Source: Anaeromyces robustus
Taxonomy: Eukaryota > Neocallimastigomycota > Neocallimastigomycetes > Neocallimastigales > Neocallimastigaceae
Direction of reading: 5' to 3'
Assembly: GCA_002104895.1 (NCBI GenBank)
Contig: MCFG01000124.1
Coordinates: 120,001 to 157,149 of the forward strand
Length of the DNA stretch: 37,149 nucleotides
A program made the position numbers and the translations under genes. Positions 1 to 12,243 of this stretch are shown piece after piece (position 1 is the stretch's first letter; each line of letters starts with the position of its first letter). The notes under the pieces are model-generated. The model saw nothing but the letters and a program-made list of their open reading frames with translations. It did not search any database and had not been told where the DNA came from.

Positions 1-816
1 TTTTCTCCATGATAAATTATATTTGGATTTACATTTATTCCAATTGAATTATTTGTATAAATACTACTATTATTAATATTATTAATATTATTTTGATCTT
101 GAATTGAAAGATAAGGTGATGATAATACTTCATCATTATAACCAAAAAGATATTCCTCTTCATTAGTATAAATAGTAGAAGTTGGTCCTATATTACTTAA
201 AGGATGATTGGATATCATAGTTAAATTCATATCATGTTCTGGCCAAGAACCATTAGGATGAAGTTTAGATGAAGATATATTATGATTTATATAATTACTA
301 TTATTATTATCATATGAAGATGAAATCATATTTGTATTTGGAATGGAATCTAAATTTATTTCAGATATTCTTGCTTCTAATAAATCTAATCGTTTACTAA
401 TATCATTTTCTTCATCTTTATTATGAATATTTTCAATTTCATTTTCAATTTTTTCATTATTTTCATTATTATCATTATCATTAGATTTTTGTTCTTGTTG
501 TTGTTGTTGTTGTTGTTGAGATGCTATTACAGAATTTTCTAATTTTTCTATTGTATCAATAGGTTCTACTGTTATTTGATTTGATGGTGAATATTTGGAC
601 AATGGTACCGGTTCAATTATGGGTATAGTATTATTGTTCATAATAATATTGTTATTTTCGATACCATAATTAGTTTCTGGATCATTATAATTCATTATAT
701 TATTTTTTTGAGCAATTGAAGTTAATTCATTATCTATGGTATATGGATCAATTATTTCTACTTGAGTAATGTTATTATTATCATTATTATTATTATTATC
801 ATTATTATTATTATTA

Positions 817-913
<97 letters not shown>

Positions 914-1051
914 CGTTGTTGTTGTTGTTATTATTATTAGTATTATTATTGTTATTTGATCCAACAACTTCATCTCCTGAATAATCCATAGTTGGTACTG
1001 ATCCTGAAGTAGTTAAAGTTAAATTTTCTTCATAAAGTTGTTGTTGAGTTA

Positions 1052-1092
<41 letters not shown>

Positions 1093-1312
1093 ACATCAAA
1101 TGGTAGTTGTTCTTCATATGGATATTGTTCATCAAATGGTAATTGCTCTTCATATGGATGTTGTTCATCAAATGGTAATTGTTCTTCATATTGGAGTTGA
1201 TCATCATATGGAATATTTATTGGATCAAAAATTTGTTGTTGTTGAATTTCTTGATTAATATAGGCCTTTTTTTCATATATATGATGAATAAATAAATAAA
1301 TGAATGAACAAA

Positions 1313-1365
<53 letters not shown>

Positions 1366-1458
1366 AGATAGTTCAATTAATAATATTAAATATGATATAG
1401 AAAAAAAAAATATTAATATTTCTTTTGATATAAATACAAATTTTTATATATATTTAGA

Positions 1459-1519
<61 letters not shown>

Positions 1520-3844
1520 CCTTCATAATATTCTGGATCATTTGGACTAGGATAAGTAGAATATAAATCTAATTGTTGAGTTTTTAACAATAAAATTTGA
1601 ATTTCATATTCATATTCTTTAATTAATTCATTTTGAGCAAATTGATTTTCTAATAAAAGTGTATTATCATTCTTTAAATCGTTAATTGTTTGATTTAAAT
1701 TATCACATTGATCAAAAAGGGCAAAAAGAGCAGTTTTAAGTTCTTCATTTTGTTTTTTATATTTTAAACTTATACTTGATTCATTATTATTATTATTATT
1801 ATTAGTATTAGTATTAGTATTATCATTTTGTGAATAAGTTTCTGATTTCGATGATTCCATTGAATTTGAAGATAATGGTGATATATTTGATGTTATATTT
1901 TTAGTATCAATGATATTAGAATTATCATCATCATTATTTTTAATCATATCATTAATTATAGTATTTTTATCATTATTATTATCTTTGTTTTCATTATTCT
2001 TATTTTCAACTTCAGTTGTTGTTTCTTTTTTATTCTCTATTATCAAATCGGTTTTTGTTAAATTTTCCTTTTCTTTATCTATCATTTCATTATCATTGTT
2101 TTCTTTATTCATTGAATTTTCTGCTATTGATTCTTTTATATTTTGATTATTTTGTTCATCTTTTTGAAGATTTTCAGTTTTCTTTTCTTTTGATAATATT
2201 TTATTTTTATCTGAAGAGGAAGTAGATGTTGCTGTTGTTGTTGATTTTGTAGATTTCGGTTTTGAAAGAGAACTTCTTTTACTACTAATTTTAGATGTTG
2301 GTGTAGTAGGTGTTATTGGTTTACTTTTTATACTGGGTGTTGGAGGTGAAGACTTTGATTTGGTTGAAGGGAAAGTTGTTTTAATGGATGATAAATTAAC
2401 TTTTTTATTTGGACTAGAACTAGAATTCTTAGTATTCATTTTATTTACTTTATCAATATTTGAAGAATTTTTATCTTTTTCCTTTTTTCCTTTTTCTTCT
2501 ACTTTTTCTTTTTCTTTTGATTGTTCATTACTTTGTTTTTCTTCTTTTTCTTCTTTTTCTTCTTTTTCTTCTACTTCTTTTATTTTTCTATTTGATTTAA
2601 ATTCTAATTCTGATTCTGATTCTGATTGTAAAGTAGTTTCTTTTAATTTTCTTTTTAAATCTTCAATAAATTTTTGGGCATCATCAATAGTAGTATTTGT
2701 GGTATCAGTTTTTTCTTTAATTTTGGAAAGTTTATCGTTTAATGCTTTAGCATCTTTACTATTTTGTACATTTTTATCAACTATTGACGATTTACGTCGA
2801 TGATTTAATTCTGGTATTTTAGATTTTGGTTTACATGAAGATAAAATACTTTGAACAATAGGATGTACAGGTTGTTGTTTTAATGAAATTGGTGTATTGA
2901 CACTATAAAATCTTTTTCTTGATTTTATTTTTTCGTTATTATTTTTATCAAAATTGGGTTTATTTTTTTCCTTTTCCTTTTCCTTTTCTTTTTCATTTTC
3001 TTGATTATTATCATTTGTTTTATCTTTTTCATTATTCTTATCATTATCATCTTTATAATCATCATTTTCAATTATTTCTGTTTTAATTAGTGGTGAAGAA
3101 GTCTGAGCTTTGGATGGTAATGAAAAACTTGGGGATTTTGATTTCCTGGTGGATTTAGGTATTATTTCTGATTTTTTTATGACAATAGAAGATTCTGTTT
3201 TACTTCTCACTCGACCTTTAGTTTTTGAATTTGTATTAGCATTGATATTAGCAGCGGCTGCATTAGCATGACGGGTCAATAATTCAAAATTTATATCATG
3301 ATTACCAATTTTATATTTTCGAAATTTTGTTAATAATTTATTGGAATAGGTTAAAATTTTAGCAATTTTATTATTTGCTAATTTGACATTTTTTACAAAG
3401 GCATCTTTTTTAATTTTTTTTTAATATATATTAATACATCAAATGTATATTACACATTTTAAATTTTTTTTTATATATGATAGTAATAAATATATAGTAA
3501 GAATAAAATAATTGTGTAAATATTTCAATTTAATATATATAAAAGTAAGAAATAAATAAATATATATATATGTAAATAAATAAATAAATGAAATTAATTA
3601 CGAAATTAATATGAAATGTAATTATTTTTTATAACTAATATATATAATATATATTTTTAAAATTTTATATATTTTTAAATATACCTGCCGAATTTTTTTT
3701 ATCTATTTCAATAATATCTTTTTTATAATTATTTTCGGTGAAACATATTGCACCTATTTCAAGAATATTATTTTCTAAAGAATTACAATTATTACATAAT
3801 AAAGTTAATTCTTTAATTATAAGATTACTACTTGTAGTATCCAT
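1..3844 (-). CDS. Large low-complexity coiled-coil protein, three exons, 3' end outside window
   Basis: Exons are 3685-3844, 1519-3404 and 1-1265, read on the minus strand. The start ATG at 3844 opens MDTTSSNLIIKELTLLCNNC. Exon 1 ends in phase 1 at a GTATAT donor, and the split Gly/Asp-type codon is completed exactly at the AAG acceptor before 3404. Exon 2 ends in phase 0 (Glu-Gly, then GTAATA) and exon 3 reopens at Ala-Tyr-Ile-Asn. About 1100 residues are visible. The first ~100 residues look globular and helical. Residues ~100-600 are Ser/Thr/Lys/Glu/Asn-rich. A coiled coil (NEELKTALFALFDQCDNLNQ and on) lies near 600-668. Exon 3 carries a 12-residue tandem repeat, poly-Gln, a ~60-residue Asn/Asp run and a short helical stretch near 360-420 on the plus strand. 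I do not recognise the family; a nuclear or cytoskeletal scaffold is possible. No signal peptide or membrane segment is seen. Splice sites are good, function unknown. Confidence 0.72.
762..950 (-). repeat. Coding (ATT)n tract giving a long Asn/Asp run
   Basis: A trinucleotide tract with scattered interruptions that encodes about 60 Asn residues with regular Asp substitutions in the frame of the first gene. Read in other frames or on the plus strand it gives poly-Ile or poly-Leu, which are shadows. The frame stays open on both sides, which supports it being coding. Confidence 0.75.
1095..1218 (-). repeat. 36-bp coding tandem repeat (12 residues, ~3 copies)
   Basis: In the minus-strand frame of the first gene the unit reads YEEQLPFDEQxP, about three times with small changes (His or Tyr at x), with a degenerate leading copy (PYDDQLQ). 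Period is 36 bp, so copy number can change without shifting frame. It runs straight into a poly-Gln tract at about 1053-1092. Confidence 0.8.
1266..1518 (-). repeat. Second intron of the first gene, filled with microsatellites
   Basis: The phase-0 intron begins GTAATAATA and ends AAAAAAAG before Ala-Tyr-Ile. Its 5' part is an (AAT)n run (plus 1460-1517) and its 3' half an (AAAT)n run (about 1307-1361). Translation through the donor gives a poly-Ile tail, so a non-spliced reading would end the protein falsely here. Confidence 0.65.
3405..3684 (-). other. First intron of the first gene
   Basis: A 280-nt phase-1 intron, donor GTATATTT at 3684, acceptor AAAAAG at 3405. It has in-frame stops just before the acceptor, so the long exon 2 frame cannot extend upstream. 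Joining the exons keeps one continuous frame from a good ATG. Confidence 0.65.
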
Positions 3845-5414
3845 TTTTATATATATATATATATTATGTTGAAATATAAAAATTATAATAATTATTTTAA
3901 CAGTTATTTTTATTAATATATATGTATTGTTTTCATTTTGATAGTAAATAATTTATTTTTTCTTTTTTTTTAATTTTTAATTTTTAATTTTTATTATATA
4001 TACAATGTAAATTCTTTATATAATATATATATATTATATTTTCCCGGAAAAGTCTAATAAATATATATTATAAAAAGAAAAAGAAAAAAAAATATTTTGA
4101 ATTATAATAATATAAATATATAAATAATTTTATGAATAAATTAATAAATAGATAATTTAATGAATAATTATTTTTTTTTTATAATTATTATTAATATAAA
4201 AGTATAAAAGAATAATTATTAGTATGAAATATTAAATATTAAATTAATTTTCTCCTTTAATTCTTTATCAAGAGAAATATTATTTATGAATTAATAAAAT
4301 ATAAATGAATATTATATAAGGTAAAATATATATATTATTTAATATTATTATTAGTTTTAAATATATTTAAAATAAAATTTTTTCTTTATAGTTTTTTAAT
4401 TATAATGGAAATTCAAAGTAATAATTTTTTGAAAATTTCAATTGTTATAAAAAGAGTATTCTTTCAATTTGTGTTTTGAAATATTAATGTATTTTTAATA
4501 TTTCAAAAGATAATAGCTAATTATATTATATTATATATATATTTTTAAAAAACATTTTTTTTGTTTGATTTTCAAAATAGTTTAAAACCAATAATATATA
4601 TACATATATATAAAGGGTCAAATTCAAATATTTTAATTAAATTATTATTTTTAAAGAAGAAGGTTTTTATGATTTTTCTTTATATATATATGATTAAAAA
4701 AATAATTTTCCTTTTTTTTTTTTTTTAATAATTATTTAAATTAAATTTTTAATAATAAGATTTATTAAACAAATAAAAAATATCCAAAATAAATAAATAA
4801 ATAAATAAATAATTATTAAAATAAATTTCTATAATTAAATATATTTTAAAAATATTTTAATAATTAATGATTAATAAATAATAATAATAATAATTATTAT
4901 TAATATTATTATTAATTATATTAATAGTTTTTTATTATTTATTGTTATACAATCTATTAAATATGGACTGACAATCATTCATTAAAGTTTTAATTATTAT
5001 TATTTAATTATTTATTAATTTTATATTTAAATATTTATTTATTATTGGTTTTAGAATAATATTATTAATTATAAAACATTTTCTATACTAGCAAAGAATA
5101 TAAAGTATAACAACATAATAAAATGAAATATTATTTTTTAATAAATATTTTATATGTAACTTTTTTATTATTTTTTTTTTGTTTAGTTTTTGTTTAGTTT
5201 TTATTATGTTTTTTTTTTTTTTTAATTAGTTTTTTATTATTTCAGTTTTTAATTATTATTTTAATTATTATTCTAATTATTATTATTATTCTAATTATTA
5301 TTATTATTATATGAATCATGTAAGGCCAACCTATACAAGAAATTTAATTTGTTTTTATTTTTTACCAATTAATATAATTTATACATATAATAATAAATTA
5401 AATAAATAAATGGA

Positions 5415-5457
<43 letters not shown>

Positions 5458-5960
5458 AGAGACATAATAATAATAAAAAAAGTAAAAATAGCACCTCAAT
5501 TTACACTTTTATATAAAAATATATAAGTTTAAAATTTCATATTATTTCATTATTTTAATTATTAATATTAATATTATTATTATTATTATTATTTTAATTT
5601 TTTAAATTTATTTTTTTTTATTTTTATCTATTTAATTTATTTATTATTAATTAAATAAAAAATTATTCATTTTGTAATCATAAATTCTTCTAATTATTAA
5701 TTTAAGCGATAGAATTGTTGAGTAATATATAAAACTTTCATTAAATAAACTTAAAGTATTATACATATAATTAATTGTTTTTTTTTTTCTTTTTTTTTGA
5801 AAAAAAATTAATACTATTAGTAATATAAATATCAATATATATAATATTATGTATATTTATATTTAATTAAAGATTTAAGAATTTCCGAAATTTCAAAATT
5901 TCAAAAAAATTTCAAAAAAAATTTTTTTTTCTTTCTTTCTTTTTTGTTTAAAAGCTATAA
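3845..5960. other. AT-rich intergenic region
   Basis: About 2.1 kb of nearly pure A/T with homopolymers, short (AATA)n runs and an (AAAT)n microsatellite at about 5400-5457. It holds the 5' flank of the left gene and the 3' flank of the Cys-rich gene; the two are on the same strand, so this is a tail-to-head spacer. I see no coding potential or RNA gene. Confidence 0.7.
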
Positions 5961-6870
5961 TTAAAATATCATGCTTAAAATTAACAAAAAGACAAGAACA
6001 GCTTTCGATAAAGTTGATTCTGAGATACTACCAGAATGATTATTATTATAGTAATCACTATCACATACATCGAAACATTGGTTAGAAATACAATCTTCAT
6101 GGTCATAACAAAGTTGATTAGCTGCTTTACCACAAGTTACTTTGGATTGATGAACACCATATTCAGCAATAATACAATTATATATTGGATCAGCATCATC
6201 AACTATACAAACTCCATTACTACATATATTGGAGAAACAATTTTCATTAGTTTTACAAAGTGGTAAGTTTTTTGGTTTAGTATCTTTTTCAGTTTGAAAA
6301 CTATCAATAATTAAATTAGAACTTTTACTGGAATCAAAAGTACTAAGTAAAGCAACACAACCATTAAACTTATTACAATAAACATTTATATCACAAACTC
6401 CGAGGTCTACTTCAATATCAAAGACACAACCTTTACTATAGTTTGGACAATCTGAATCTTCCTTACAATTAATGCTATAATGGAAATAATTATTGATAAA
6501 TGATAAATATTATTATTATTATTATTATAATAATAATAATAATAATAATAAGATGAAAAATGATATAATAATATAGTGTGCATATAAAGAAAAAAAGAAT
6601 ATTAATAATTAATAATTTAAAAATTATTTAGAAATATAATAAATTTTGAAATTTCAAAATTAAATTTCATTTTTAAAATTAAATTTCTAAAATATATATA
6701 ATATATATAATTAATAATAATTAATATAATTACATTGGTAATTTCTTGACATCTTCAAGTTTATATTTTGGCAATAACATATACTCAGTAGTATTTGTTA
6801 TTGAACTGGCTAAACCAGCAAGGGAAAAACCAAAGAGGCAAGGTAAAATAAAAATAATTTTGAAATTCAT
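5961..6870 (-). CDS. Secreted Cys-rich protein with GPI-like C-terminal signal, 216 residues
   Basis: Two exons, 6734-6870 and 5961-6474, joined in phase 2 (donor GTAATTAT, acceptor CCATTATAG); together 651 nt including TAA. The N-terminus MNFKIIFILPCLFGFSLAGL is a clear signal peptide. The mature part has many Cys in motifs of the type D-C-x-S-N-x-C (ENCFSNICSNGVC, EDCISNQCFDVC) and a CGK motif. It ends in a Ser/Asn/Gly-rich stretch then a 14-residue hydrophobic tail (KAVLVFLLILSMIF) with no basic residues after it, as in GPI-anchor signals. The gene is a clear paralogue of the one at 10177-10884, which has a true transmembrane tail instead. Family function unknown; a cell-surface protein is inferred. 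Confidence 0.85.
6475..6733 (-). other. Intron of the Cys-rich GPI-like gene
   Basis: A 259-nt phase-2 intron beginning GTAATTATA and ending CCATTATAG. It contains a small palindromic (ATT)n/(AAT)n stretch near 6507-6551. Removal restores one frame through Ile-Ile-Asn-Cys. Confidence 0.75.
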
Positions 6871-7508
6871 TTTTTAATTAATTGTTGTTTTTTTTTTTTT
6901 AATAATTTTAATTATTAAATTATTTAATATATTATATATAAATATATTGTTTTTTTTATTATATATTTCTTTTTCTTTATTAAATTATTTTAATTAATTA
7001 TATAATATATATTTATATATATATTTATTGCAATTTTTTTTTTTTTTAAAGTTAATTAATATAGACTTTATTATTCTTTATATATTGAATTTTTTTTTTT
7101 TCAAACAAAAAAAAATAATTATATAATAACTTTGTATATATATATTTTTTTTGTTATTAATATAATATTTATAAATTATTTTAAAATATTATACTATTAT
7201 AATTATTTTTTTTATTGATTTATGAAATTTAAAATTATTAATTGTTTCCTTAAAGTATAATAAAAAAAAAAAAAGAAAAAAAATTATTTTTTTAAGCATT
7301 ACAAATGTTTAAAAGTTAATAAATAAAAATGTAAAAATTAATAAATTAAATAAATATCAACAATATATTATATATATAAATAATTTATTAATGTTTTATA
7401 TTGTAATATATTCTTTTATATAATAAATTATTATTATATAATTATTATATAATCTTTCTTTACAACCTTAAAAAAAGTGTAACAATAAAATTTAAATGAA
7501 TAAACGAA

Positions 7509-7603
<95 letters not shown>

Positions 7604-10176
7604 ATATAATTGAATTATATATATTCTGTTAATTGGAATATATATAAAGATAAATGTAAATATTTCACCAATCAATCAACATTTTTTTTATAATTATTAA
7701 GAAATTTTATATATAATTATTAAAAAATAAAAAGGTTATAAAATAATGAAAAATATAATAATTATTAATAATAATTATCAAATAGTTAACTATTAATAAA
7801 CTTCAACTCATGATTGATAGCGACATTAATAATAAACTATTCTTTTTTTTTAAGTATGTGTAATAATAATAACAATAATAATATAATTATTATTTAATAA
7901 TTGAATATATATTTTATATTATATATGTATATATATTAAAATAATGTTTAATTTTTTTTCTAATACAAACAATATATTTATAATATTAAATATTAAAAAA
8001 TCAATTAAAATATTCAGTAGCAAAAATGATATTTTTATTTTAAATAAAAAAATATTAAGGATTAATAATAATTTTCAATAATATTTTTAATTATTTTTTC
8101 TACAATGAAATAATCAATATTAAGTAAAATAACTAATAATTAAAAAGAATAAACTTGTTAACATGGAATGTTCATATATAATTATGATATAAAATATATA
8201 ATATATAAATAATTTAAATATTTTTTTTTTTTTATATTTTATTCATATGGTAATTTTATATAAAATTTAAATAAATTATATTGTTACAGAATATTAGTAA
8301 AATTATTACATTGTTTTTAGATTTAAAGACAAAATGATATATAAATTGTATGAAGAAAACATATTTTATAATATAAAATATTAGTTATTAAATATATTTT
8401 ATATATAATAATAAAAATTTGATGTATATATACTTGTTTAACTTATATAATTATTTATACTTTTTTTTTATATGTTAATGAAACAACTTTTATTATGATT
8501 TATTATTAAAATTAGAAGATAATTATTTCATATTAATTATATATTAAAAAAAAATTAAAGTTTTCAATTAAAATATAATATTATTAAGAATAGAATATCT
8601 ATAAAAAATTCAAAATTATAATTTTTTATACTTTATTATATTTATATTAATTATTTTTCTTTGTTGATATTGTTATTGTTTCTGTATATGGAAAAAATTT
8701 TTATTAATATTTACTTAATTTAATTTTTTATTTTTTTATCTTTATTTTTTTTTGATGTTTTTTTTTAAATAATGAATCTTCTTTAATACCATATTTAGAA
8801 AAATTAATATAATTTAATTTGTACAACTAAATAAAAAAATAAATGAAAAATTTTTTCTTTAAAAAAAAAAAATTAAAAATTAATAAATCTTTAAAAATTT
8901 AAATTTAACTTGATACTAAAAAAAAAAAAAAGTGTTATCCTATATGAATAGTGCTTTTTTTAATAATTATAAAATTAAAAGTATTATAATAGTATTAAAT
9001 ATTAATTATGATTATTAAAAACAAAATATAAGGATATTTTATATTTTTTTATATATATTCATTTTATAATTAATACTTCTTATTTTTTTAATTTTTTTTT
9101 TTTGTCAATACATTTATCAATTAATATATAAATATAATAATTATATATAATTATTAGAAATAACATGACTTTTCTTTCACATTTTTTTTTATTATGAATT
9201 ACCTTATTAAATAATATTAATTATAATAAAATAATAAAAAAAATAAAAAATGAAAAATAAAACTTATAAAACAAATATAAAAAACAATTTTTTTTTATAT
9301 TCTTAATTTAATTACTTTATAATATATGTAATAAATGATTATTAAAAAATAAAAAAGTTTTATTAACATTACTATTTAATTCAATAATAAAAAAAATAAT
9401 TAAAAAAAAAAGTATATGCATATTATAATAATTAATTACTTTCTATATATATATAACTATGTAATAAAATATATATATACTTTTAATTAAAAAAAAAAAA
9501 AAAAAAAAAATAAATAATTTAATTTAACAAGTTTTAATAACAATAAATATATTAATTCATTTAGTAATAAATTTATTTTGTATGATACATCAATTATTTT
9601 TTTTAATCAAAAATTTTTCATACTATAAAAACTTTTTTATATATATATATAAAATGTTCCTTTATTATTTTTAATTTTTATTCTAATTTTTTTTCTTATA
9701 TATATATATTTACTTTTTAATAAATATTTTCAATTAATTATTAAATACTATAATTAGACTTTACCAATAATTTTCGTAATTTATAAAAAAAAAAAAAAAA
9801 AAAAAGGATAAATAGAAGATTTTTTATTCTTCTGTTTTTTTTTTTTTTTATTGTTATTATAAGAAGATAGTATATCATTAATAGATAGATTTTTATATTT
9901 TAGTAAATAGAAGAATAAGTAAATGTTTATACAGTAATTAAAGAGGATATATTATTATAATTAGAGAAGTAATAGAAAAGAACAAAATTAATTATAATAG
10001 TAACAAAACAAAAATAAAAAAAAAAAAAAAAAAAAAATAAAAATAAAAAAAAAAATAATAATTTTTCTTTCTATATCAATAATATTAATTAATACAGAAA
10101 TTATATTAAAATCTATTTTTATATATAAAGAAAAATATTATAATAAATAGTAAAGAAAAAAAAAAAAAAAAAAAAA
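6871..10176. other. AT-rich divergent intergenic region
   Basis: About 3.3 kb between two head-to-head paralogues, so it should hold both promoters. It is nearly all A/T with poly-A and poly-T runs. The last ~160 bp before the plus-strand ATG are strongly A-rich, which is typical just upstream of starts in this window. I see no coding frame with normal codon use and no RNA gene. Confidence 0.7.
7505..7604. repeat. (AAAT)n microsatellite, about 25 copies
   Basis: A nearly perfect tetranucleotide run of about 100 bp. On the minus strand it translates as repeating Tyr-Leu-Phe-Ile, producing a false open frame. Confidence 0.95.
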
Positions 10177-10884
10177 ATGAGGGAAAGTAAAAAAAATTTT
10201 TTTTATGTTACTTTATTTTATTTTATTATCATTTTTATATATGGTAATTGTGAAAATTTAAGTAAAGATGAAGTATTAAATATTAAATTAAAAAAAAATT
10301 TAAGGAAATGTCCTTCTTATAGTGACGGTTACAGTAATTATTCTTGTGAATATCATTTTTATTGTCGTGGAGATGACTGTTCCACTAAAGTTGAAAAAGA
10401 TTCTCGTGTTTATTTCTACAATACCGATGGTAAAATTGAAAGTTTTATTCCAGATACTTGTAATGAAGAAAGTATTCAAGAAAATAATTGTACAACAGTA
10501 AAATGTTATAATGATTTGGACTGTTTAAGTAATAAATGTATTAATAATACTTGTTTAGTTAATGATGATTTACCTGTCATTCAATGTATGAATATTGAAA
10601 GTTATAATTCATTTAAATTCAAATATAAAGCAACTATGAATTGTGGTAAAAGTGATTATGAAAAATGTATTGATAATACTGATTGTGCTTCTAATAATTG
10701 TACAGAAAGTGGATATTGTATATTTAATCATGAAGAACATTATGCTGATCAATTCTTTTATCAATTCTTTGAAATTGGAGTTATTATATTTGTTTGTTTA
10801 TTTATTGTTTTTCTAACGGCGTGTATAACATATTGTTGTAGACATAAAAAAAATAAAAAGAGAAGGGCAAAAATTTCACTTTAA
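10177..10884 (+). CDS. Cys-rich single-pass membrane protein, 235 residues
   Basis: A single-exon gene starting MRESKKNFFYVTLFYF with a hydrophobic signal ending near GNC (residues ~5-25). The ectodomain (~26-195) has about 20 Cys, including two D-C-x-S-N-x-C units (DLDCLSNKCINNTC and TDCASNNCTESGYC) and an NCGK motif matching the gene at 5961-6870. Residues ~197-219 form one transmembrane segment (GVIIFVCLFIVFLTACI), followed by a short basic tail (RHKKNKKRRAKISL). The predicted topology is type I, Cys-rich side outside. Several NxS/T sequons support glycosylation. No enzyme motif is seen. A surface sensor or adhesion role is only a guess. The start follows a poly-A run and is the first ATG of the frame. 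Confidence 0.88.
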   Translation: MRESKKNFFYVTLFYFIIIFIYGNCENLSKDEVLNIKLKKNLRKCPSYSDGYSNYSCEYHFYCRGDDCSTKVEKDSRVYFYNTDGKIESFIPDTCNEESIQENNCTTVKCYNDLDCLSNKCINNTCLVNDDLPVIQCMNIESYNSFKFKYKATMNCGKSDYEKCIDNTDCASNNCTESGYCIFNHEEHYADQFFYQFFEIGVIIFVCLFIVFLTACITYCCRHKKNKKRRAKISL

Positions 10885-11590
10885 TTTCATTATATTTAAA
10901 TTAAAAGAATAAATAAGAAATCATAAAAAAAAAAATTATAATAAAAATTATCAATTATTGTATTAGAATTATATAAATATTATACTTTCATATTTAAAAA
11001 AAAATTAAAAAAAAATAATGTAAATGACCATTGTTAAATACGACAATGAATTTAATGTAATAATTATTATATATATATATATATATAAAATTATAATAAA
11101 TTTAAAATATTTTGCATTTAAAAATTAATGATTAATTAATATATTGTTTTATATTAATTCTCATATTTTATATAATATCATATATTTATTTATTTATTTA
11201 TTAAAAAATAAAGAATACTAAGAAATAAATAAAAATAGTAAATAATTTGAATAGTTAAAATATTAAAATAATAATACTAATTGAAATTTGAAATTTGAGA
11301 TTAATTTATGTTAAATTTTCTTTTAAGAATTTATTATTGAATATTTAATTTTTTTTTTATTATTTTTTTTTTATATGAAACTATATAATATTATTTGAAT
11401 TTGTTAATTGAAATTTGAAATATATATTAATATTTAATTTTTTTTATATTAAAGAAAAATAATAAATGGATTAAAAACTAACATATATATTATTATAATT
11501 ATTATTATTATTATTATAATTAATATAACTATTTAAAAAAAAGAAAAAAGAAAAAAAATATTCAAAATAATTATTTTTTAAAGAATAATT

Positions 11591-11621
<31 letters not shown>

Positions 11622-12146
11622 CTTTATTATTTAATTATTATAATTAATAATTTTTTTTATTAATTTATTAAATTATTTTGATATATTAATTTTTGGTAAA
11701 CATATTATTGTATAATTATAGTTATAGAATTATTATAATATTAATATTATTAATACAAGTTTATTATTATTAATTATAGACTCAATTAAAATTCAATAAA
11801 AATTTTATAATAAATATTTATAATAAAAATATTTATTATAATATAAATAACGGTCAATTCTTTTGTAGTATTATTAATGGTAGTGTGATAAATGGTCTGT
11901 TCATCAATTTAAAAATTATTCTAATAATGCTCTCCTTTTTTATAATCTAACTTTTATTAATAATTAATAAGTAATAAATATTAAAATATATTTTATATTT
12001 TTAGTACTTTTTATAAATAAAACCATGAGTTATGTTTTTTTTTTTTTTTATAACGTGATCTTTATATTTTTTAAATGATTTATTATATTATTTTTTTTTA
12101 TCATTTAATTGTAATGTTAAGATAATATTTGATATTTTAATGATTC

Positions 12147-12178
<32 letters not shown>

Positions 12179-12202
12179 TTAAATATTTATTTATTTATTT
12201 AC

Positions 12203-12243
<41 letters not shown>

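Noticed and set aside
758-984. Poly-Ile and poly-Leu open frames on both strands
   Set aside because: They are other-frame readings of the (ATT)n tract that encodes Asn/Asp in the minus-strand gene.
1444-1518. Poly-Ile C-terminus for the first gene
   Set aside because: It arises from reading through the GTAATA donor into an intronic repeat; exon 3 continues in phase with coherent coding sequence.
1910-2803. Hydrophobic plus-strand open frames
   Set aside because: Antisense shadows of the Lys/Glu/Ser-rich exon 2 of the first gene; composition mirrors its codons.
5647-5835. 62-codon minus-strand frame
   Set aside because: Composition is that of intergenic DNA and there is no domain, splice partner or similarity.
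7460-7675. 71-codon frame with Tyr-Leu-Phe-Ile repeats
   Set aside because: It is a translation of an (AAAT)n microsatellite.
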